Source: Akkermansiaceae bacterium UBA4589 (GTDB lineage: Bacteria > Verrucomicrobiota > Verrucomicrobiia > Verrucomicrobiales > Akkermansiaceae). From it: DNA of 64,000 nucleotides. A program made the position numbers and the translations under genes. The stretch covers positions 1 to 64,000 of the forward strand of contig DGJT01000018.1 of the NCBI GenBank assembly GCA_002387565.1. Reading direction: 5' to 3'. This document shows, piece after piece, positions 17,146 to 26,300 of this stretch (positions are counted from its first letter, which is position 1; every line of letters starts with the position of its first letter). The notes below the pieces were generated by a model, which was given only the letters and a program-made list of their open reading frames with translations, did no database searches and was not told where the DNA came from.

Positions 17146-18498
17146 ATGAAAGTTAAATTTCCGACAAACAAAGAAGTTTTAAAGATAGAACGCCAGCGTG
17201 CAATCAAAAATTATCACTATACCATGCGATTTGTTTGTGTGTTTCTTATGATGATTTATGTGGCGTTATGGTTTAGTTATAAGAGCCAATCACAAGCTTT
17301 AGATTATGAAGTTTGGATGAAGATAGCCACAGTTACTGCCCTGATGGCAGTTATTCATTTTTGTTGCTGGTTTTTTGGTTTCTTGCGCCATTGGTTTAAA
17401 GGAGGAATAGTCGGCTTAATGTTCATCTTGCCATATGTATTTTTGTTATTTTCCTTACCTAAAAAAGATAAGGTGGAATACAAAAGTATAGAAGAGGTCA
17501 AACCTGTAACTACAGTCGCACCAGAAATTAAAATAGTCAAAACGCCAGAAGAAAAGCTCAAAGAAACGATAAAAAATATAGAAGATAATTACCCTAATAG
17601 CCAACTCATATTTTTACTACTTGATGGCATGAAAATTCATCAAACAAGTCAAGTACGTGAATATTTTGATAGCTTGAAACTATCAGAGAAGAAAATTGTC
17701 TGGAGTAAAGTTCCTCAAGGAGAGATATTTATTTTTCAAGATCCTCAAATCAGTTTAGAAAACCTTCAGCAATTAACGCAGAGGTTTGCAGATCAAGTGA
17801 TAGAAAATCCAAGCCTTGATTTGGTAAAAGCTGTTTTTAATGAAGATAAATTTGCGCCTCAAATATTTAATGATATTCTTCGCAGTAATGAGGATGAAAA
17901 TGCACGCCAAGTCAAAGTAGCTGCAGGTTGGTTCAATACACTTAATGGGTATAAACCAGTGGATATGCAATCCACACTTATCAATTTAAAAAATACAGAT
18001 AACCGAGCTTACGCTGCTGATATAGAGAAAAAATTAGTAAGTTTACTATTTGAACCCTATTTAATGGTAGAAAGAGCTCTAGTTTTTGAAGCTTACATCA
18101 ATTGGATAAAAACAATAGACGCCAAAAGAAAGGTTGTCATCATTAACTATTATCAGCAACAACAAGCTGAAGATCAAGTGGATGATTTTCTCTTGGAAAT
18201 AGCCTTTGGTTATTTACCAGAAGAAGCATGGGCCTTGGTCAAGGAGCGTTGGTTAAAAGATTTGCGAACTTGGGAGCCAATTCTACGTACCCAACCAGAG
18301 GTTGTTGAGCCTCAGTTATTAAAAATATATAATAGTCTCAATTTGAGCCAAAAAAAATCTGCCTTAAAAACTTTAGCAAAAATAGGAAAGGCTCAAAGTC
18401 TAAGGTTTATCGAAGAAAGATTAAAAATAAGTGAAATAGAAGAAAGAATTTTCTTGAAATCGGCAGCGTCAACCATTAAGACACGCCTAGCAAATTGA
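17146..18498 (+). CDS. Unknown membrane protein with alpha-helical repeat domain
   Basis: A 450-residue protein with three membrane segments (about residues 27-45, 61-83 and 87-105). A long soluble region follows, built of helices with repeated Leu/Ile spacing; the last 80 residues (KSALKTLAKIGKAQSLRFIEE) look HEAT-like. I do not recognise the family. It ends 20 bases before tRNA-Leu and may share a transcript with it. The start ATG follows a TTATAATTTCAC stretch typical of starts here. Confidence 0.72.
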   Translation: MKVKFPTNKEVLKIERQRAIKNYHYTMRFVCVFLMMIYVALWFSYKSQSQALDYEVWMKIATVTALMAVIHFCCWFFGFLRHWFKGGIVGLMFILPYVFLLFSLPKKDKVEYKSIEEVKPVTTVAPEIKIVKTPEEKLKETIKNIEDNYPNSQLIFLLLDGMKIHQTSQVREYFDSLKLSEKKIVWSKVPQGEIFIFQDPQISLENLQQLTQRFADQVIENPSLDLVKAVFNEDKFAPQIFNDILRSNEDENARQVKVAAGWFNTLNGYKPVDMQSTLINLKNTDNRAYAADIEKKLVSLLFEPYLMVERALVFEAYINWIKTIDAKRKVVIINYYQQQQAEDQVDDFLLEIAFGYLPEEAWALVKERWLKDLRTWEPILRTQPEVVEPQLLKIYNSLNLSQKKSALKTLAKIGKAQSLRFIEERLKISEIEERIFLKSAASTIKTRLAN

Positions 18499-18518
18499 TT
18501 TTAGGCTTTTTTTGAAAG

Positions 18519-18602
18519 GCCGCCGTGGCGGAACTGGTAGACGCTGTGGATTTAAAATCCATTGTCCGCAAGGACGTGTCGGTTCGATCCCGACCGGTGG
18601 TA
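18519..18602 (+). tRNA. tRNA-Leu (anticodon UAA)
   Basis: Full class II cloverleaf of 84 bases. The acceptor is GCCGCCG/CGGTGGT with G-U pairs at 1-72 and 4-69. The anticodon arm is GTGGA-TTTAAAA-TCCAT, with anticodon TAA. The long variable arm is GTCC-GCAA-GGAC and the T arm GTCGG-TTCGATC-CCGAC. The discriminator is A, as required by leucyl-tRNA synthetase. CCA is not encoded. Confidence 0.95.
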
Positions 18603-18647
18603 CTTCTAGCCTTAAATCAATTGCTTTAATTTTACGTATAAAACAAA

Positions 18648-20828
18648 TTAAAGCTCCCACGTTTGCTTACTTAAAAAGCAGTGTAATTGATAATGCTCTT
18701 TCTGCGCGATGATTTGAATAGCGCCGTGTTGTGATTGCTCAACAATAAGAGTCGATTCTAGGTTTTTTAACTCAGTGATAAATTCAGGGTGTAGCTTGCT
18801 CCAGCTTGAATGCACAATGATGGCTTGCGCTGCAAGACTTTTGAGTTGATCTAGGTGTGAAGAGTGTAACTCTAGAGATTGATTAATGTTAGCCAAGTAT
18901 AAAACTTTGATAGGTTGATGTAAGTGCTGGATTTCAACACCCAAAATAGAAGATGCGGAATAAGGCGTAATTGTGCTTAAATTGTTTTTTGACAGATAAT
19001 GGCGGTCTCGACTGATGAGACCTGGCATCTGCTCTAAGTAACGAGGGTTTTGATGAGGCGCGAGATGAATCGTAGGTGGGTTAGTTGTATCGCTAATCAG
19101 TAGTTTCAGAGATAATTTCTGCTCCAATTGTAAGAGACTGTTGAGTGAAGCGCTACTCTGAGGGAATAGGTGGAGATGGTCTTTCTCTATACAAATGAGG
19201 TGATCATAAAACCCCGTGTTGATGAACCATAAACCAGGTTGAAAGTAGTCAGGATTATTAATACTTGCAGTAGGTAGCCGTGATTCAAGTTGCTGTGCAC
19301 ATTGGTGCAGTTTTTGCAAATACCACATATGTATTTGGTTAGCTTTAGTTTGTAACTGGTCATTTTGCAAGGGGACCATCACAAGTAAAAGTAGAGTTAT
19401 GATAATTTCTCCACTAATAAGAGGAATGAAAAAAGGTGTCAGCAAAATTGACCACCAATAAGCAGCGCCAAAATAATAGGTCATGAAACCCATAGAAGCG
19501 ACAAAAGCAAATAGTGAAACCGCAAATGTTTGGCCAACTTTTTGCCCAGTCATGAATTTAAACCTTTGATAATTTTTCCAAAATTTAACAGGTAAATACG
19601 CGTCAGGTCTCGCCCAATTTTTGGCATATTTATTCCATAGACCTCCCATGCCTAAAAGAGCTAGCACAATACTAAAAGAGAGCTGAAACCCCATTTGGAA
19701 TAATTGATAAGGGTTAATACATAGACTCAAAATGAAAGTAGCCGCTAAAGCATTAAGTGGGCGGAACGGTAACCTGCCTACTTTGGATAACCCCCAAATA
19801 AGCAAGAAAATGCTCGTTCGCATAATCGAAGGCGCCCAGCCCGTAATCAGAGTGTAGTAAAGCAATACTCCAAAAATAATAGCATACCTTAATTGATAAG
19901 GCGCTTTAGTTAATAAGGCCAAGCGATTTACCAAGTACAACATCAGCCCTAGATGCAGCCCACTAATCGCAAACAAGTGCAACAGCCCCAAATATTTAAA
20001 AGGCTCTAAAGCAGCTTGAGTATCAGCATTTTTAATACCTAGCACGAGAGGCAACATGAGTTGATAAGCCTCAGAGTTTTTATCGATGCCCAAACTTAGG
20101 CGTTTTTTGATCCAATTACGGAAATCGTAGAGTTGAGCTTTGAGTTGTAATAATGAAGATGAAGTTGCCTCAATAAGTGTTATAGGGCTGAGTGCTAGTG
20201 CTTGGTGCCTCACACCCTGACCATGAGCATAACGTTTGAAATTAAAATCAAATGGACTAGCGGGAGGGTTAATATGGCGTACAGAGGCTAAGCAGTTAAT
20301 TGTGTCTCCTATTTTGAATTCTGGAGAAGTGGCTAAAACAGAGAGGAATATAGACACACCTAGTTCAGTTTTTTTGCTTAGGTTCTTAGCATGTTCGATT
20401 TCTGCAACTGTTTTATTGCGCTGAGGGGAGAGCGTCTGCAAACGAACTTTATAGCGCTTGAGCTTAGCCTCGGTGGTTGAGGCTAGAGGGTAACTATGCT
20501 CAACCAGAGCTTTCACCCACATCAAGTTACCTTGTTCCTCGATGAAGGATCCGACTTCCTTATGTATTGCTTGCTCATGATAGTAACGCAGGAGAGGTAC
20601 TCCCATAAGCATCAATACAGCGATAGCTGCTATCCATGAGAACCGTTTGTAAATAAGATAAGTAGCAAAGGCACCTAAAATGATAGAAACTATAGTAGAA
20701 GCTAAAAATACTAAAGAGAACCAATGACCCTGTTCATACCACTCATAAATACTTATTAACCCACCACCTGTAAAAAGTGTGGCTAATAAAAAAGGGGTGA
20801 ACAAAAACCTAAAAACCAGATTCACCAC
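18648..20828 (-). CDS. comEC: ComEC/Rec2-like DNA uptake channel with altered C-terminus
   Basis: Inner-membrane competence protein that moves single-stranded DNA into the cell. The N-terminal domain (residues 1-240) includes a DUF4131/OB-like region. The competence domain follows with the signature LHLFAISGLHLGLMLYLV near residue 286 and about eight membrane helices to residue 510. The C-terminal 200 residues occupy the place of the metallo-beta-lactamase nuclease domain, but the HxHxDH metal motif is not visible. The start is GTG, because a stop lies two codons upstream and no ATG is near. ComEC paralogues without a working nuclease domain exist. Confidence 0.88.
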   Translation of the reverse strand: MVNLVFRFLFTPFLLATLFTGGGLISIYEWYEQGHWFSLVFLASTIVSIILGAFATYLIYKRFSWIAAIAVLMLMGVPLLRYYHEQAIHKEVGSFIEEQGNLMWVKALVEHSYPLASTTEAKLKRYKVRLQTLSPQRNKTVAEIEHAKNLSKKTELGVSIFLSVLATSPEFKIGDTINCLASVRHINPPASPFDFNFKRYAHGQGVRHQALALSPITLIEATSSSLLQLKAQLYDFRNWIKKRLSLGIDKNSEAYQLMLPLVLGIKNADTQAALEPFKYLGLLHLFAISGLHLGLMLYLVNRLALLTKAPYQLRYAIIFGVLLYYTLITGWAPSIMRTSIFLLIWGLSKVGRLPFRPLNALAATFILSLCINPYQLFQMGFQLSFSIVLALLGMGGLWNKYAKNWARPDAYLPVKFWKNYQRFKFMTGQKVGQTFAVSLFAFVASMGFMTYYFGAAYWWSILLTPFFIPLISGEIIITLLLLVMVPLQNDQLQTKANQIHMWYLQKLHQCAQQLESRLPTASINNPDYFQPGLWFINTGFYDHLICIEKDHLHLFPQSSASLNSLLQLEQKLSLKLLISDTTNPPTIHLAPHQNPRYLEQMPGLISRDRHYLSKNNLSTITPYSASSILGVEIQHLHQPIKVLYLANINQSLELHSSHLDQLKSLAAQAIIVHSSWSKLHPEFITELKNLESTLIVEQSQHGAIQIIAQKEHYQLHCFLSKQTWEL

Positions 20829-20875
20829 ACTAATTTAAAGAAGGTTGAATAAATTTAAAGGTTAAATTTAAAAGC

Positions 20876-22336
20876 TTACTCAGCAGGCGTTAGCTCATAG
20901 CCATCAGCGGTGTCTTTGATTTGCCAGCCTTGGGCGGTGATTTGGTCACGGAGTTGGTCGCAGGCGCCCCAGTCTTTGTCTTTTTTGGCTTGGAGACGTT
21001 GTTCGGCGAGGGCTTGGATATCAGCAGGTATTTCAGCTGTTGTTTCTGACTCAGGGAGGGTCACATCCCAGCCAAATGCGGCAATAATGAGACTGAGCCC
21101 ATTGAGGTAGTTTTTGGCTTGCTCAGAGCTAAGGCTATGAGACTTGAGTTGTTTGTCGAGTTGCTTGAGGGTGAGGAAGACCTGTCCTAGAGCTTCTGGC
21201 GTGTTAAGATCATTGAGTAATGCCTCCCATGCTGATGCAAATGGGTTGTCAGCGAGTAAGCTTTCGATAGGTTGAGCGCAAAGCTCTGTGTAAGTTGGTG
21301 CAGAGCTCTGACTTAGATCAATGAGTTGCTGCTGGTATTTGCCGAGTTGTTTGAGGTGGTTCTGTGCATTTTTGAGTAGGTCAAATTTGAAATTGAGCTT
21401 CTTGCGGTAGTGACCAGCGAGTAGAGCGTAACGCACGCTGGCAGGGGCGTAACCCATATCATGGAGTTGATTGAGGGTGTAGAGATTACCTAAGCTTTTG
21501 CTCATTTTTTGGTCTTCGACCATGAGGTGCTCGCTGTGAAACCAGTGTTGTGCGCAGGGCTTACCTGTAGCGGCTTCACTCTGAGCAATTTCATTGTCAT
21601 GATGAGGGAAGCATAGGTCAACGCCACCACCATGAAGATCAATGCCATTAGGTAGGTGCTTGAGACTCATGGCGCTACACTCGAGATGCCAACCTGGGCG
21701 ACCTTCTCCCCATGGGCTTTGCCAGAAATGCTCAGCATCTTCATCCTTGCGGTGTTTCCAGAGGACAAAATCGCTTATATTGTCCTTGTCATACTCGTCT
21801 GCATCTGAGGATGAGGTTGTGGAGGGATTGCTCAGTTGCTCCGATTCAATTTTATCTACACCAGAGAGTTTGCCATAGTTTGGAAAGGCTGAAATTGAAA
21901 AGTAAACGGATTGATCAGAACCGACATAGGCAATTTTTTTATCTATGAGAGTTTGGACTAAATCAATTTGCTCAGGGATATGAGCCACAGCACTTGGTTC
22001 TACATGAGGGCTGAGTAAATTAAGGCTCTGGCAATCAGCAGCAAACTTTTCTCCCCAAGGTTTAGTGAATTGGGCTAGCGGTATGGCTTGAGCAATGGCG
22101 CCACGAATGGTTTTGTCGTCAACGTCAGTGAGGTTTCTTACATGTTTGACTTGAATACCACTTAGCTCGAGGACGCGGCGCAGAGTGTCTTGCACTACAA
22201 AAGTACGAAAATTGCCAATATGAGCTTCGGCATAGATGGTAGGCCCACAAGCGTAGAAGCCAAACTCATGTGTCGAAGGTTGAGTGAGAGGCTTTAGAGA
22301 TTTGCTGAGTGTGTCGTAGAGTTGTGGTGCCGGCAT
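20876..22336 (-). CDS. cysS: Cysteinyl-tRNA synthetase
   Basis: Class I synthetase for Cys. FYACGPTIYAEAHIGNFRTF holds a zinc-ligand Cys and the HIGN form of the HIGH motif. The mid-protein zinc site region is WHLECSAM plus HHDNEIAQSEA, and the KMSKS loop reads QKMSKSLGN. I prefer the ATG at 22336, giving 486 residues starting MPAPQLYDT, because it aligns with family N-termini and has A/T-rich sequence upstream. An in-frame ATG at 22387 overlaps the yidD stop as TAATG and would add 17 residues; translational coupling makes it a real alternative. Confidence 0.93.
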   Translation of the reverse strand: MPAPQLYDTLSKSLKPLTQPSTHEFGFYACGPTIYAEAHIGNFRTFVVQDTLRRVLELSGIQVKHVRNLTDVDDKTIRGAIAQAIPLAQFTKPWGEKFAADCQSLNLLSPHVEPSAVAHIPEQIDLVQTLIDKKIAYVGSDQSVYFSISAFPNYGKLSGVDKIESEQLSNPSTTSSSDADEYDKDNISDFVLWKHRKDEDAEHFWQSPWGEGRPGWHLECSAMSLKHLPNGIDLHGGGVDLCFPHHDNEIAQSEAATGKPCAQHWFHSEHLMVEDQKMSKSLGNLYTLNQLHDMGYAPASVRYALLAGHYRKKLNFKFDLLKNAQNHLKQLGKYQQQLIDLSQSSAPTYTELCAQPIESLLADNPFASAWEALLNDLNTPEALGQVFLTLKQLDKQLKSHSLSSEQAKNYLNGLSLIIAAFGWDVTLPESETTAEIPADIQALAEQRLQAKKDKDWGACDQLRDQITAQGWQIKDTADGYELTPAE

Positions 22337-22386
22337 AGATTTGTTTAAGCATAGTTGAGCTACCTTGGAAAGTAAATTAAGTCCCA

Positions 22387-22614
22387 TTAAGGCAGGGGAT
22401 CATGCCCATGAGTTTTACTCCATGGGTGGCAACGTAGAATGCGTTTGAAACTTAACCAAATACCTTTGAAAAAACCATATTTTTCAAAGGCCTGAATAGC
22501 GTAATTAGAACAGGTTGGCTCATACCTGCAACAACCATGTTGACCTAAACTCTGCTTAATGGGTAAGCTGAGATATTGGTAAACTTTGATGAGCTTGATG
22601 CAGAATAGTTTCAT
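22387..22614 (-). CDS. yidD: Membrane protein insertion efficiency factor YidD
   Basis: Small amphipathic protein that assists YidC-dependent membrane insertion. At 75 residues it has the family length and the Cys-rich core HGCCRYEPTCSNYAIQAFEKY, split here as HGCCRYEPTCS and NYAIQAFEKYG, followed by LSFKRILRCHPW. It is usually beside rnpA and yidC near the origin; here it is next to cysS, overlapping its possible upstream start. Confidence 0.93.
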   Translation of the reverse strand: MKLFCIKLIKVYQYLSLPIKQSLGQHGCCRYEPTCSNYAIQAFEKYGFFKGIWLSFKRILRCHPWSKTHGHDPLP

Positions 22615-22714
22615 GATAAAATAAGCATTTTTAGCTTTGATAATACATTGACATAAAATCTCAATAATATTACTTTTGAGTTAATTCGTAAGCTTATTTA
22701 GCCTGCAAAATCCA

Positions 22715-22840
22715 TTGAATGCAAGCAACTTAAGAGAGTTCGAGCAAGATATAAAAAATTATCAAACACTAAGTGATGCAGGTGTAGGTTGCTGGCTCAA
22801 GGTGACTTCTGTAGTGGTTGTAAAGTTACTAAAAAGCTAA
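22715..22840 (+). CDS. Possible 41-codon gene or gene fragment
   Basis: A short open frame from a TTG reads as plausible protein (NLREFEQDIKNYQTLSDAG, then a hydrophobic end) and stops 18 bases before trmL. The frame is open a few codons further upstream to a stop near 22685, but no ATG exists. It may be a decayed gene remnant in the 244-base gap between yidD and trmL. I recognise no family. Confidence 0.22.
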   Translation: MNASNLREFEQDIKNYQTLSDAGVGCWLKVTSVVVVKLLKS

Positions 22841-22858
22841 ATTTAAAGAAATAACTTC

Positions 22859-23335
22859 ATGATACATATTGTCTTAGTAGAGCCAGAAATTCCCCATAAT
22901 ACAGGTGCAGCTGGAAGGCTTGCTGTAGCGGCTAATGCTTGCTTACATCTCATTGAACCGCTGGGTTTTGAGATTGATGAAAAACAGGTACGTCGAGCAG
23001 GTTTGGATTATTGGAAAGATGTAAAACTTAAAACATGGAGTTCTTGGGCTGAATTTGTCGCCGACCCTCCAGTGCCGAGTGATCAGTGGTTTTTGATGAC
23101 TACTAAGGCTACTAAGAATTATTGGCAGGCTGAGTACCCCCAAGACTGCTGCCTCATTTTTGGTGCAGAAACCCGTGGATTAGCGGACTCTATACTCGAA
23201 GCTTACCCAGACAATATGATTAAAATTCCGATGCGAGAGAACAGTACTCGCAGCCTGAATCAATCGACGAGTGTAGGTATTGCGATGTATGAAGTGTTGC
23301 GCCAACATCCAGAGCTATTAGATGCTGGAAATTAA
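22859..23335 (+). CDS. trmL: tRNA (cytidine(34)-2'-O)-methyltransferase TrmL
   Basis: SPOUT methyltransferase that modifies the wobble base of tRNA-Leu isoacceptors. Motif 1 is EPEIPHNTGAAGRLAVAA, motif 2 LIFGAETRGLA, and motif 3 IPMRENSTRSLNQSTSVGIAMYE, which holds the SAM-binding knot. Length (158) is typical. Its likely substrate, tRNA-Leu(UAA), is encoded about 4.3 kb upstream in this window. The nearest plus-strand neighbour is the DAHP synthase gene, 72 bases downstream. Confidence 0.93.
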   Translation: MIHIVLVEPEIPHNTGAAGRLAVAANACLHLIEPLGFEIDEKQVRRAGLDYWKDVKLKTWSSWAEFVADPPVPSDQWFLMTTKATKNYWQAEYPQDCCLIFGAETRGLADSILEAYPDNMIKIPMRENSTRSLNQSTSVGIAMYEVLRQHPELLDAGN

Positions 23336-23407
23336 GGGATTTATGCCTTGCTATTTCAAGGCTCTCTAGTTAACTAATAATCTCTAATTACTTAATAGCA
23401 CCTAATT

Positions 23408-24454
23408 ATGTCTTCAGTTTCTAATATCAAAATTATTGAAAATCAGCCGTTACCATCGCCGCAAGCGTTGATGGATCAGATTGCCGCCACACCTGAAGAA
23501 GCAGCATTCATAGTCAAGAGCCGTGAGACGATTGTTGATATTTTACAGGGTAAAGATGAAAGATTTTTACTTATTTTAGGGCCTTGCTCTATTCATGATA
23601 CAAAGGCTTGTTTAGAGTATGCGCAGCGTTTAGCTGAATTAAATAAGAAAGTGTCTGATCGCATCTACCTTGTGATGCGTGTCTACTTTGAAAAGCCAAG
23701 AACAACCGTTGGCTGGAAAGGTTTAATCATGGATCCTCGCCTTGATGGTTCATGTAATTTAGAAGAAGGTTTTATTGCGGCACGCCAATTCCTTAAGCAA
23801 GTGGTGGCTTGTGGCCTGCCAACTGCTACGGAGTTACTTGATCCAATCACACCTCAGTATATTGCTGATTTAGTGAGTTGGGCAGCTATTGGAGCGCGTA
23901 CGACAGAATCTCAAACACACCGTCAAATGACTTCGGGCTTATCTATGCCTGTCGGTTTTAAGAACACTACTTATGGTGGAATTAAGGCGGCTATTAATGC
24001 TATTGAAGCAGCGTCTAAACCTCAGGTATTTCTCGGCGTGAGTGATACGGGTGTCGCGTCTGCAGTGAGCACTAAGGGTAATCAAGATTGTCACCTTATT
24101 TTAAGAGGTGGTGATGATGGACCTAATTATGATGAAGCTTCCGTAGAGGAATCATACAATGCATTACTCAAAGCAAATCAACCCGAGCGCATTATGATAG
24201 ATGCTTCGCACGCAAACTGCGGTAAAGATGATACAAAAATGCCTGCTGTGTTTGAAGCTATCATTGAGCAGAAAGTTAAATACCCAGAGCGTATCTTAGG
24301 AGCGATGCTGGAGAGTCATCTCAATGCTGGAGCACAAGCATTTCCTCAACCAGTAGAAGACCTCAACTACGGTCAATCTATTACAGATAAGTGTATTAGT
24401 TGGGAGACTACAGAAGAGTTGGTATTGGCTGCTTATGATAAACTAGCTAAGTAA
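23408..24454 (+). CDS. aroG: 3-deoxy-7-phosphoheptulonate (DAHP) synthase, class I
   Basis: First enzyme of the shikimate pathway: phosphoenolpyruvate plus erythrose 4-phosphate give DAHP. It is the AroFGH type. Motifs are LGPCSIHD with the metal-site Cys, FEKPRTTVGWKGLIMDP, GARTTESQTHRQMTSGL, VGFKN, and IDASHANCGKD with the metal-binding His. At 348 residues the length matches Escherichia coli AroG. Which aromatic amino acid inhibits it cannot be read reliably from sequence. A strong terminator follows, so it ends its own unit. pheA, later in the pathway, is at 37.4 kb. Confidence 0.95.
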   Translation: MSSVSNIKIIENQPLPSPQALMDQIAATPEEAAFIVKSRETIVDILQGKDERFLLILGPCSIHDTKACLEYAQRLAELNKKVSDRIYLVMRVYFEKPRTTVGWKGLIMDPRLDGSCNLEEGFIAARQFLKQVVACGLPTATELLDPITPQYIADLVSWAAIGARTTESQTHRQMTSGLSMPVGFKNTTYGGIKAAINAIEAASKPQVFLGVSDTGVASAVSTKGNQDCHLILRGGDDGPNYDEASVEESYNALLKANQPERIMIDASHANCGKDDTKMPAVFEAIIEQKVKYPERILGAMLESHLNAGAQAFPQPVEDLNYGQSITDKCISWETTEELVLAAYDKLAK

Positions 24455-24474
24455 GTTATCTATTAGTAACTAAT

Positions 24475-24511
24475 AAAAAAGCCGTGCTTGTTTCCAAGCA
24501 CGGCTTTTTTT
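24475..24511 (+). terminator. Bidirectional rho-independent terminator
   Basis: A perfect stem AAGCCGTGCTTG/CAAGCACGGCTT with a TTTC loop has A residues on the left and T residues on the right. It can stop both the DAHP synthase transcript and the convergent rbfA transcript. Confidence 0.93.
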
Positions 24512-24544
24512 ATTAATGAGTTCTTTGAAATTTATAGAGTTTGT

Positions 24545-24910
24545 TTATAGAGTGTTGTCTTCTTGTTCAGGAGGGGTTATTTTGTCGACCTCGTCGAGGA
24601 CATTGAGTACCTGACAACCTTGCTCCATAGAACGGTCGATACGAAAATCAAGAATAGGGGTTTGTCTAAGAACGACACGTTGCATAAGTTTCTTTTGAAT
24701 CATGCCACGCTTCTTTTGAATCACTTCTAAAACATCGTAGTCGTTATCTGCTCCCAAGATACTAAGCCATACTTTGGCCTCTTTAAGGTCTTGGGTAGTG
24801 TCGACATCCATGACAGTAACTAAAGCTGGTTGGAACTCAAACTCTTTTGGAAATAGAGTGCTTAGCTCACGTTTGAGAAGTTCATTAATTTTTTTAAGAC
24901 GCGGGCTCAT
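24545..24910 (-). CDS. rbfA: Ribosome-binding factor A
   Basis: KH-like 30S maturation factor needed for 16S rRNA 5'-end processing and cold adaptation. The 121 residues match the family: N-terminal RLKKINELLKRELSTL, then VTVMDVDTTQDLKEAKVWLSILG and a C-terminal PILDFRIDRSMEQG segment (usual PxLxFxxDxSxxxG). It ends the minus-strand run that begins near 34.1 kb and is not next to infB or truB as it often is. Confidence 0.93.
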   Translation of the reverse strand: MSPRLKKINELLKRELSTLFPKEFEFQPALVTVMDVDTTQDLKEAKVWLSILGADNDYDVLEVIQKKRGMIQKKLMQRVVLRQTPILDFRIDRSMEQGCQVLNVLDEVDKITPPEQEDNTL

Positions 24911-24966
24911 AATAAGGTGTGGTTGTTGGCTGGTTTGATAACCGAAAAGATAGGTAAAAAACAGAC

Positions 24967-25386
24967 TTATTTGATAGGTATTTTTAAGGTCATACCTATG
25001 CGAATAAGATGTGCGTTTTCGATGGCATTAATCGATTTTAATGAATTAATACTAACGTTATATTTTTTAGAAATTCCATAGAGCGTGTCACCTCTTACCA
25101 CAGTGTGGGTTTTGTATTTTCCACTATAAGTAGCAACGGGTTTTGGCTTTGGCTTAGGTGGTTCTGGAGTGATGACAATTCTTGTAGAATTGTTCGTTTT
25201 ACTAGGTTGATAGTAACGTCTCCATTTGCCGTCAGCCCAACTCGTGACATAATTGCCTTTCTTGTCAAAAGGTCCAGGGGTATTAGGCACAAAGTTTGGA
25301 TTATCAACTTTTTTAATATTTGCCATTGCAGTCTGGAAACAGACAGCTGTAGAAATCAAACTAATCAATAATAAATAACGATTCAT
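24967..25386 (-). CDS. Secreted LysM-domain protein
   Basis: A 139-residue protein with a signal peptide (residues 1-22, ending AMA). A short region with aromatic WADGKWRRYYQP follows, then a proline/lysine linker (PEPPKPKPKPV). One C-terminal LysM peptidoglycan-binding domain covers about residues 92-137 (HTVVRGDTLYGISKKYNVS, then IRIGMTLKIP). It has no catalytic domain, so it probably anchors to or marks the cell wall. It lies 65 bases after the coiled-coil gene of the ExbBD-TPR run and may belong to that envelope group. Confidence 0.85.
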   Translation of the reverse strand: MNRYLLLISLISTAVCFQTAMANIKKVDNPNFVPNTPGPFDKKGNYVTSWADGKWRRYYQPSKTNNSTRIVITPEPPKPKPKPVATYSGKYKTHTVVRGDTLYGISKKYNVSINSLKSINAIENAHLIRIGMTLKIPIK

Positions 25387-25451
25387 GATAGATAGGATAA
25401 TTTAAAAAGCGACAACCAATGCACAATATAGGTTAGAAACGGTGTCTGTTC

Positions 25452-26300
25452 TTATTGACGAGGTGCGTCTGTAGGAACTAAATACTCATTCACATTAAAT
25501 TCTTTCATTTGTTCATGAGACTTAAGAATTTTTTTAGTTTCAGAGAATAAAGGCATTAGCTCTTGCTGGTTGTCAATTTTTGCTTCTAAAAGTTTTTGAA
25601 TACTACTTAGGTGTTGCTCTTGTTCAAAGTTGATATTGGCTAGTTGAGTTTGCACCGATGAATAAGCGGTTCGGAGTTTTACCTCGGCTTCTTGGTAAGC
25701 TTCTTTAGCTCCAAGCTGTTGATGATAGTTTTCTTTTTCTGCTTTATATTTTGAGCTAAACACACGACGGAAAAAACCAGTGGTTTCTTTGGGGTCAGTA
25801 AGCTCTGCTGAGCCCTTTTGTTCAAAATAACTAATGAGAGCGTCAAATTCACCTAAATTAAGTTGGTAACTTGATTTGAGTTGAGATACGGCATAAATCA
25901 TGTCGTTGAGCTGAACGAGCTCATCTTTTTGTAGCTGAATGCCAGCCTTAACTTTTGCTTCAAAATTCATGAGGTGTGCCACTGTGTTTTCACTATTATT
26001 AAATAATGATTGGTAGAGTTCAGATACTCTTAGGATGCGAGCGTCAGCTTCTTCTTTGGCTTCTTTAATTGCAGCTAGAGCCTTGGCTTCGGTTTCTGCG
26101 AGGGCTTCTTGATAACGTTGCTCGATGAGCTCTTGTTCTTGAGCGATGGTGTCGAGCTGCTGTTTTTGTTCAATACTTTGTTGTTGAACCTCCATGAATT
26201 TATCTTGGTTCTTTTTGCTCATAAGTAGCACATAGCAAATGGCAGCAATAAGGATGGCTATGACAAACCATAAAGTGATGAGAATAGGCTTATTTTTCAT
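25452..26300 (-). CDS. Membrane-anchored coiled-coil protein
   Basis: A 282-residue protein: one N-terminal membrane helix (about residues 7-27) followed by a long, Gln/Glu/Ala-rich coiled coil (about 35-90) and further helical segments to residue 270. No enzymatic motif. It overlaps the upstream TPR gene by 11 bases, which implies translational coupling and a shared role with the TPR, ExbD and ExbB proteins encoded before it. Topology (short cytoplasmic end, periplasmic coiled coil) is inferred. Confidence 0.78.
   Translation of the reverse strand: MKNKPILITLWFVIAILIAAICYVLLMSKKNQDKFMEVQQQSIEQKQQLDTIAQEQELIEQRYQEALAETEAKALAAIKEAKEEADARILRVSELYQSLFNNSENTVAHLMNFEAKVKAGIQLQKDELVQLNDMIYAVSQLKSSYQLNLGEFDALISYFEQKGSAELTDPKETTGFFRRVFSSKYKAEKENYHQQLGAKEAYQEAEVKLRTAYSSVQTQLANINFEQEQHLSSIQKLLEAKIDNQQELMPLFSETKKILKSHEQMKEFNVNEYLVPTDAPRQ

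Noticed and set aside
18512..18712. 66-codon plus-strand open frame
   Set aside because: It runs through tRNA-Leu and into the end of comEC on the other strand; no independent coding signal.
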